A DNA stretch of 64,000 nucleotides. Origin: Pisaster brevispinus. Its lineage: Eukaryota; Echinodermata; Asteroidea; Forcipulatida; Asteriidae. Of this stretch, positions 59,001 through 64,000 are shown one piece after another (the stretch's first letter is position 1; each line of letters opens with the position of its first letter). The notes below the pieces were generated by a model. The model was not told the origin of the DNA. It made no database searches and saw only the letters and a program-made list of their open reading frames with translations. The position numbers and the translations under genes were made by a program. The stretch covers positions 4,880,329 to 4,944,328 of the forward strand of contig JAMKCF010000012.1 of assembly GCA_023634235.1 (NCBI GenBank), in the 5' to 3' direction.

Positions 59001-59485
59001 AAATTGATGATCAAAAAACAATTTATCAAGGCGACAACAAGACGTCAACCACATTCTAAAACGTATGTAATATTCAGCAGAGTTAATTGTATTGTTTGCA
59101 TCTGCTGGTAACCGTACGTGATCGACCAACACGCTAGCTTGTACATTAAAGAAGTCCTACAGGGCATATTCATTACTGAAAGTGTAGCACTTGTTCGAGT
59201 GGTAGCTTATGTCAGTGCACTTTGGACTGTCCATTAGTAGCTGCTCACAGCCTATGCAGTCTCTACCATTAATCTATAGCACTTTGAAACAAGTCTAGTC
59301 ATCAATTGAATGTTTAGGAACCATACCTGTCCTTTCTCAGGTTGTAGTCTCCGTTCAAGCTCTCGCTCCCTTTGTTGCTGGATTTGTTTCAACTCCTTGT
59401 CTCGTTGTAATCTCTGCCATTCCAGCTCCTTTTCTTCTCTTTCTCGCCTTGCCCGCTCCTCTGGGTCAAACTTGTCTGCTGACAA
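37798..59485 (-). CDS. KDM3B: lysine demethylase 3 (KDM3B/JMJD1C-like), 5' end outside window
   Basis: Thirteen minus-strand exons (59485-59327, 51201-49066, 46745-46700, 45805-45616, 45255-45041, 44164-44012, 43575-43474, 42861-42728, 42199-41378, 40917-40746, 39850-39629, 38944-38496, 38025-37798) join in phase for about 1,675 residues. KDM3 enzymes are nuclear Fe(II)/2-oxoglutarate JmjC demethylases acting on H3K9me1/2. Order: coiled basic segment, long disordered region with nuclear-localisation-like clusters, zinc finger [21 protein letters not shown] motif (LRELL), [10 protein letters not shown] block, SWLCDGRLL, then JmjC with HLD (GTTNLHLD) and distal His (GAPHQV), so the iron triad is intact. 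The catalytic part resembles KDM3B most, while [12 protein letters not shown] recalls JMJD1C; probably the single pre-duplication KDM3. Family certain, paralogue name not. Confidence 0.9.
38496..38944 (-). CDS. KDM3B: KDM3 exon L (catalytic JmjC)
   Basis: 449 nt between minus acceptor TTGTGTAG and donor CAG|GTAAAG. Begins [20 protein letters not shown]; the HLD supplies the iron-binding His and Asp. Continues [32 protein letters not shown] and FIPAGAPHQ, the last His completing the iron triad. No catalytic residue appears lost. Confidence 0.94.
39629..39850 (-). CDS. KDM3B: KDM3 exon K (JmjC)
   Basis: 222 nt between minus acceptor GTGGTTGCAG and donor G|GTGAGT. Encodes [34 protein letters not shown] and [14 protein letters not shown], all near-identical to KDM3 family blocks. 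Confidence 0.93.
40746..40917 (-). CDS. KDM3B: KDM3 exon J (JmjC start)
   Basis: 172 nt between minus acceptor CCACACAG and donor A|GTGAGT. Encodes [20 protein letters not shown] and [12 protein letters not shown], matching [12 protein letters not shown]...DFWDGFE at the start of KDM3 JmjC domains. Confidence 0.92.
41378..42199 (-). CDS. KDM3B: KDM3 exon I (LXXLL and pre-JmjC)
   Basis: 822 nt, 274 codons, phase 0. Begins [17 protein letters not shown], a disordered Ser/Thr region, then [19 protein letters not shown] (LXXLL nuclear-receptor-box pattern), [12 protein letters not shown] and [33 protein letters not shown]. The last part leads into the JmjC fold. Donor GTG|GTGAGT on the minus strand. 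Confidence 0.9.
42728..42861 (-). CDS. KDM3B: KDM3 exon H
   Basis: 134 nt between minus acceptor TTTTTGCAG (poly-T tract) and donor CG|GTGAGT. Encodes [20 protein letters not shown] and CPCSKR, matching the RGKWGIKANCPC-type block, then variable INGVSP. Confidence 0.85.
42990..43040. repeat. MITE family A, single end
   Basis: CTGGGTCCAATTTCATTGCTCT, GCTTACCGTAGAATTCTGTG: one terminus of family A, no partner recognised. KDM3 intron. Confidence 0.4.
43474..43575 (-). CDS. KDM3B: KDM3 exon G
   Basis: 102 nt between minus acceptor TGCCACAG and donor G|GTAAGA. Encodes [20 protein letters not shown] and [10 protein letters not shown], equivalent to WLKC-KGQPH...PTQIIPG in vertebrates. The acceptor was chosen because AAG|GG three codons on would cause a stop. 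Confidence 0.85.
43777..43848 (+). repeat. 25-bp triplet repeat
   Basis: AGCCTGATTCTAAGCCATAA and five more bases, three units starting at 43777, 43802 and 43827. In a KDM3 intron. Confidence 0.7.
44012..44164 (-). CDS. KDM3B: KDM3 exon F (zinc finger)
   Basis: 153 nt between minus acceptor GATCTACAG and donor G|GTGAGC. Encodes [20 protein letters not shown] and [18 protein letters not shown], with three CxxC pairs and the NIHW histidine: the KDM3-type zinc finger needed for full demethylase activity in vertebrate homologues. Confidence 0.92.
44405..44600 (+). repeat. tRNA-like SINE in KDM3 intron
   Basis: CTTGGTGAGCCAGTGTGTAA (A-box region) and GTCATGGGTTCGAGTCCCAA (perfect B box), then a body with TTTCATTCCCACTGGACTC. 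Right limit approximate. Related to 10195-10290. Confidence 0.5.
45041..45255 (-). CDS. KDM3B: KDM3 exon E
   Basis: 215 nt between minus acceptor TCCATACAG and donor G|GTAGGT. Encodes [17 protein letters not shown] and [20 protein letters not shown], the latter close to the human LETSKYIL-NVGDQFC block. Leads directly into the zinc-finger exon. Confidence 0.87.
45616..45805 (-). CDS. KDM3B: KDM3 exon D (CxxC segment)
   Basis: 190 nt between minus acceptor CAAACAACAG and donor AG|GTCAGA. Encodes [20 protein letters not shown], then KCRECRMK and [10 protein letters not shown], matching the KDM3 block FLKPALAKLKKSG / KCRECR / FCRFY-FRRL. It is the first conserved domain of the family. Confidence 0.88.
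46025..46229 (+). repeat. weak direct repeat, KDM3 intron
   Basis: TTCAAATGCTGTTTCGTTGA (about 46029) recurs as TTCAAATGCTGTTTTGTTGA (about 46202), followed by C-GAC. Possibly ends of an unrecognised element. Confidence 0.3.
46700..46745 (-). CDS. KDM3B: KDM3 exon C (short basic exon)
   Basis: 46 nt between minus acceptor TTTATTCAG and donor G|GTGAGT, reading [15 protein letters not shown]. The basic KKR(I/V)V(S/T)R motif also precedes the zinc-finger region in vertebrate KDM3 proteins. An alternative acceptor about 20-30 nt upstream is possible. Confidence 0.68.
47112..47161. repeat. perfect 23-bp-arm hairpin
   Basis: A perfect inverted repeat with 23-bp arms (begins ATTTGAATTGTTTTTCGATT) around the 4-base loop TAAT. 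In the KDM3 intron between exons B and C. Confidence 0.85.
48661..49030. repeat. TIR element family D with about 110-bp arms
   Basis: AAGCCATTTACGAGTTAAGA, TGTCTGGTACAATGCC and CACAAGTGAACGTT at the left recur inverted at the right (TGAGACATTTGCGAGTTAGA, GTCTGGTACAATGCCTTCTT). CCTCAGACTA-ATCCAGTGTT is also inverted inside. No ORF. It ends 35 bp from the donor of KDM3 exon B. Confidence 0.75.
49066..51201 (-). CDS. KDM3B: KDM3 large exon B (disordered region)
   Basis: 2,136 nt, 712 codons, between minus acceptor CTTTTCCAG and donor AAG|GTAAGA. Starts [20 protein letters not shown] continuing the charged helix, then Pro/Ser/Gln-rich low-complexity sequence. Basic clusters that look like nuclear-localisation signals are [20 protein letters not shown] and [17 protein letters not shown]. 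Large N-terminal disordered exons are usual in KDM3B and JMJD1C. Ends GERTTELK. Confidence 0.88.
51557..51602. repeat. perfect 15-bp inverted repeat
   Basis: CTGTTTGGTTTGGGT (51557-51571) and its exact complement (51588-51602) with a 16-nt loop, in the long KDM3 intron. Confidence 0.75.
56155..56540. repeat. MITE with AAATCAGCTGAAAATA ends
   Basis: Left GTAACAAAATCAGCTGAAAA and right ATTTTCAGCTGATTTATTA...GTTAC are inverted; inside, GACATCACTGGTGGAACATG is mirrored by GTTCCACTAGTGATGTCATG with GAGCAGCC. About 385 bp, no ORF. Confidence 0.65.
59327..59485 (-). CDS. KDM3B: KDM3 exon A (charged helix)
   Basis: Minus acceptor CGTTTTCAG and donor CAG|GTATGG; 159 nt, phase 0 both ends. Encodes [20 protein letters not shown] and continues as an Arg/Glu/Gln single-helix or coiled-coil region to PEKGQ. 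First KDM3 exon visible; earlier exons lie beyond 64000. Confidence 0.82.
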
Positions 59486-62400
59486 CTGAAAACGCAAACA
59501 TTTGTCAACCATCATTGCGCATAATTCTCCACTTTGCTTATCCTATCTTTCATAAATACTTTGTTTGTCCCTGACTTTTAAATGATCAATCATACATATA
59601 CTTTTCACAGAAAAGTATGACAACTTTTTCTTCAAAGATGCTACATCTGATTTTTGGCCGATTCGACCTGAAGCGTTTGATGGAAATTTTAAAATAGCTA
59701 TTTCTACACAAGACAATTACAAGCTTTTTATTTAAAGGTATTGCACACAAAATACCGCGCGTTAAAAACAAATTATTCTCGGGATCACAAAATTATCTTA
59801 CGTCCCGTCTGCAATGAACAAAAATTGGTGCATGTTTCATTATTATTTTGTATACTGTTCGTAGGTGGCATATGCAAAGGTTTTTGTCTCGCATTTTGAA
59901 ACAGCATCCTTTGTCAACATTTGTTCAGAGGGAAGAAAGAAGAAAGAAAAAAAGAATAAAGAAAAAAAAATTTTGTCAAAAATCGAACCAGGCAACTTAA
60001 AGCGATCATTAATTTGTGGTCAGAAGGTAGAAATAAATGTAAGGGTTATGAATAATTGACTTTAGAGAGGCACCTTGCTTCTCTTATTTCACCCTCGAGG
60101 CAAGTAATATTAAGACCCCTTTTTATGCGACAGGTTTTTCTCGTTCATTGGGGAGTTTTAAGATTTAAGACTTTGAAGTTCAACAACTGGCATTTTGATT
60201 GACTTTGGATATCTTTGAATAATCCAGTCAATGATGTCTTCAAAACTTAAATCAACTGTTTATCCACCGCAAGAATTTCCCTGAAATTTGCAATTTTAAA
60301 CAACTTGAAATCCAAAACACATTTGAGATATTCATATTAATAATATATATGAGCTGGTGTCGTTTTCAATAACAGTTTACTGAAAATGAAATCTCGAAAT
60401 AATGAAATGAAAGTCAATTATGAGTGACCCATAAGTTGAATCCTCGGATCTGTCTGCGTAAGTTAACAATTTGCATGAATTACCGCGTCCATGAAACGAC
60501 AAACACAGGGGCCATTGATTCATTGCCACTACTGCCCCACCACAGCTTCAGTGTCCCTTAAAAGTGTCCACACACACACGCTGGTTTGATTTGGAATTTG
60601 ATATTCAAAGATACAAAGGTATGATTTTCCCCCAAGTAATGTGGCCATGCCACTACTTGAATAAAAAAATAAAATAAAAAACTTTATGGCCGCCAGGTAT
60701 AACTTTCATTGGTAACCCTGGCGATAACCCTCGTATGTCTGGCATGATGAACGAAGCAAAGAGGAGAAAGACAAAATAAAAATAATAAAAACAACATAAA
60801 AAGAAGTGGGGGGGGGGGGAAAAATGAGATAAAAATAAGCTGAATTGGACTCATATTCAGAGTTAGTGCACAAAGAGCCCATGGTGACATTTCAGCGTGT
60901 AGAAAGCTGGCGCCAACTGTGAATAATAATGCTTGAGCTTGCGCCTACATGTTCATCTCAAGACCTTTCAAACATTCAGACGCTCATGTGCATTGCTTTA
61001 AAGGAAGCCAACGAGACCTAACGAGTACAATAATGGCCTTCTTGGCACACAGTCATTTCTTGTACACTTTCCTTGAAGCCTTTTTTTAATTATAAGGGAA
61101 TCCATGCTTAAATGATTCCTGATAACGTTAATGATGTGCATGCAACTTTGTAATTAAAAAAAAAAAAGAGGAAACAAAACTCAACATTATTTTTCAGTTT
61201 TCTATGGCGCAATTAAAAAAAAAAAAAAAAATCAGCTGATCAACTGAAAAGATGCACCCCTACAAATGTACAAACCAGTACCAACAATTTTCTCAGAATC
61301 TTTTTACAAGCTGCTCTAGCAGTTTGTTCAGTCCATTTATAGCGCCATCGATTTTGCGTTGAACTGAGAGAGAAATATGACTTGAACAACACTCTCCCTG
61401 ACCCCCAAGACAGGCCAGGTAATGTCTGTTGATACAGCTGCCTAGCCCGCATGGCAATGAACACACCGAATGATAACAAGGCTTCCTATAACAGTTGACC
61501 AGTCAAAGTACATACACTCCAAAACGCCCTGATAGTGATCTCTTTGACACACACATAGGGGGTACACAATTAACATCACTGATTGCGAACAACGAGAAAA
61601 AAAAGAAAGATTGGAATTACTCAGAAAATTTCTGGAAACTGCTGTCATAAGTAATTTCGTTATCATTTTGAAAGTTGGTAGAACGACAAATCTTGCTATT
61701 AATAAATATTGCCAAATGACTTTTTGATTGAAGTAAATCAATGTAAATTTTGATTTACTTTTTTTTTTCCCCTTCTTTTTTTTAAAGTGAGTAATTCCTT
61801 AATTTATAAAGATTGTTTACACTTTTTCCCCCTTTCATAAAAAGAAATGTTTCAAAATTGTTGTGGGGGGGGGGGGGGCAGCATGGCATACAGTGCTTGA
61901 AAGAAGGCTTCTTGACAGAAATTCAAATCAGACATTCGTCAAGGACAGCTCAGCCTAAACTGAGTCAACCCAAAAGTGCAAGAACCCCTTGTAAAAAAAA
62001 GAAGAAAAAAAAGAAAAAGAAATCTAGCCATCTGAATGGACTCAATCTCAACCCGTCGATGCCCTGTCATATTTGCAAATTATCAACTCAATCCCTTGTA
62101 ACATTGCCAAGGAGTTGTCATCCGCTCAAACATCCCGTCTCCCTCTCCACTCTTGTAGTCTGACCAGGCTACTGACTGGTCCCCCAGCATGGCTAAGGAG
62201 TTCGGCGGATACTCTCCGACCGACCTATGCTTCAGCCTTTTGAGGGGTTGGCAGTGATTACCGGCTAATTTACGCATAATCGAGAGTGACGCCAAGTATA
62301 GGGAGGAACAGGAATGGGCAATAGACGTTTGACTCCCTCAGCGTACCGTCTGACTCATACCCGTTAAGCTGGGGGTATGTCCTCATGCAACTCATACTCC

Positions 62401-64000
62401 TACAGTTCAGTCTACTCGGTACTAACCCATGCAAATAATAAAGAGATGTCACGATCCCATGAGATTATTACCAAAAAAATGCACACTGGGAAACAAGTCG
62501 ATACTGTAGGTGACATTTAAAAAAATGCTCATTCATTATTCACACAGCAAGTTTTCCACCTTTTTGCAGACTTGTTTTTCGGCCGTTAATTTCAGGAGAG
62601 TATTCATCGCCGTTTTTTTCCCTGTTTTTTTGTTAATGTATATAACTTTTTTATTTATATCTACAGGCTACGTGAACATCTGTCACAGGCAGGCAATAAA
62701 TGACTCTTGTCACCAAGTTAGCTTGCAGGTGTTTTTCTCATATTCTGAAGTCAACCTATATAAGCCCCCCCCCCCCCATCTTGTTTTCTTTCTTTTCTTA
62801 AATGTCACCAGACACTCGCTGTGTGTGTACAAAATCCACGCTAAAAATGATTCTGCACTTCCCTTGAAAGCACATGCCCCATCAAATAAACGAATGACCT
62901 CATCAAATAGGTCTGATCCTGGGACTGTACGACTTAAAAATAGCAAATTAAAATAGCTGTAAAACATGGAGCCCGCAAAGCCGCCTATAAATAACTTGAA
63001 CTGATTGATGGGTTGTGTTACTTCTAACGTGCCCCAGTCGAAAAGCTGACAATCTTTTGCCATCTACTAATGGTGTCCGTGTGTCTGTCTGTAGTGCTCA
63101 TCCAAATTGATAACTCCCTCCGCCTCCTCCGCAGCAGGTACATCTTGACAATTTTTCGTTCCGTGCTAATCCCCTCTAGGGCATTCTCCCTGTAGTATTC
63201 CGCCCCATTATGCGCTACCTGTCTACTCCTTCAAGATTCGGCCTCTTTAGCATCACACAAATTAATAGACTGGTGGGATGAAAACAAATTACCATCGAGG
63301 AAAAAGCTCCTTTCGAGCTAAAAGACTTTTCCGATGGAACACGATGCTTAGCGGCGCCATTTTATGTGCTTCTGTGAAACTTGAGATTTCTTAAGACACT
63401 GTGCTGTATAAAGGATGATGTTATGGCTACTTTTGTGAAGCAGAAACCTTTAGAAAATGAAATCCCGAACCCATGAATTTAAATGCAAAACAAACAAAAA
63501 AACCTCTGAAATGGTTTTAACAAAAAGAATTTAAATTTAACCGATCTTAAAAATTGGAACTGTAAAATTTCTAGTGTAAAAAGCAAAAAAAATAGGGGAA
63601 ACAAAAGCAAAAAAAACCAACCCCCAAACTAATCTTGTTCAGACTTTGTTTAGAAAACAAACAAGTTCTGAATTCTGCTTCTGAATCACTGATAAATATG
63701 ATACTTTGCAGCCTACCAACCCATCAATTGACATGTGACCTGTGACATCAAGGTAGAAGTGCTCATCACTTGGGCAAAACGTCTGGCCAGTAATGCAATT
63801 TAGTTCTTGTGGATTGCCTGACTGAGACAGAAATCTTTGTAAAATCTAACATAAATGGGAAATTTAGGTTGACCTTAAAAAAAAAAACACCAAAAAAACA
63901 CCTTAATGTATCTTTCTTTCTAATCTGTGACGGCAAAGAAAATCTTAAGGTAGGGGAAATTAAGAACAAATCCTGATGAATCTCAGGAATGCTAACTACA
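59486..64000 (-). other. KDM3 intron running off the right edge
   Basis: No exon, RNA gene or clear repeat family was recognised. The stretch is AT-rich with several A and G homopolymers (for example 60808-60819, 61865-61878). Confidence 0.45.

Larger units (their letters stand above)
51202..59326 (-). other. 8.1-kb KDM3 intron
   Basis: No supported exon. It contains a perfect inverted repeat (51557-51602), homopolymer tracts (for example 52802-52821, 53600-53640, 56059-56081) and a MITE (56155-56540). Short open frames here lack splice-site or family support. Confidence 0.5.

Overview
The window reads as nuclear DNA of an invertebrate deuterostome, most likely an echinoderm. It has AT-rich introns and intergenic DNA, GT-AG introns, strongly conserved animal proteins, and many short non-autonomous transposons (tRNA-headed SINEs, a 5S-rRNA-headed SINE and several families of small terminal-inverted-repeat elements). 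The species call is inference. No bacterial, phage, viral or autonomous-transposon coding sequence was recognised.

Three split protein genes account for all the coding sequence I can support. (1) Plus strand, about 973-15632: shootin-1 (SHTN1) lacking its 5' end, twelve exons including a 27-nt microexon and a polyproline exon. (2) Plus strand, about 24590-31220 with a candidate untranslated first exon ending at 23138: securin (PTTG1-like), apparently complete, 251 residues, with KEN box, destruction box and a separase-pseudosubstrate-like segment. (3) Minus strand, from beyond the right edge to 37798: a KDM3-family JmjC histone H3K9 demethylase, thirteen exons and about 1,675 residues visible, lacking its N-terminal exons. 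It has an intact HxD...H iron site, a cysteine-rich zinc finger and an LXXLL motif. Securin and KDM3 converge; the interval of about 6.6 kb between their stops holds both 3' regions.

Layout: 1-15632 shootin-1 exons and introns, with SINEs, MITEs, a decayed partial-exon triplication (3704-4060) and a 77-bp minisatellite carrying an AP-1 core per unit (8526-9740). 15633-23000 is 3' UTR and intergenic DNA with MITEs and an old AT-rich degenerate tandem repeat (about 18490-19010). 23000-31220 is securin. 31221-37797 holds the two 3' regions and a 54-bp satellite with a strong 5'-splice-site-like sequence in each unit, overlaid by an 823-bp segmental duplication. 37798-64000 is KDM3, including a long intron (51202-59326) with little recognisable content.

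The three genes are functionally unrelated (neuronal/actin clutch, anaphase control, chromatin demethylation), so this is ordinary eukaryotic gene order rather than a system. The most interesting signals are non-coding: the two satellites, the exon-fragment triplication, a duplicated intron 3' end near the KDM3 terminus, and two unrelated SINE heads that seem to share one central domain.
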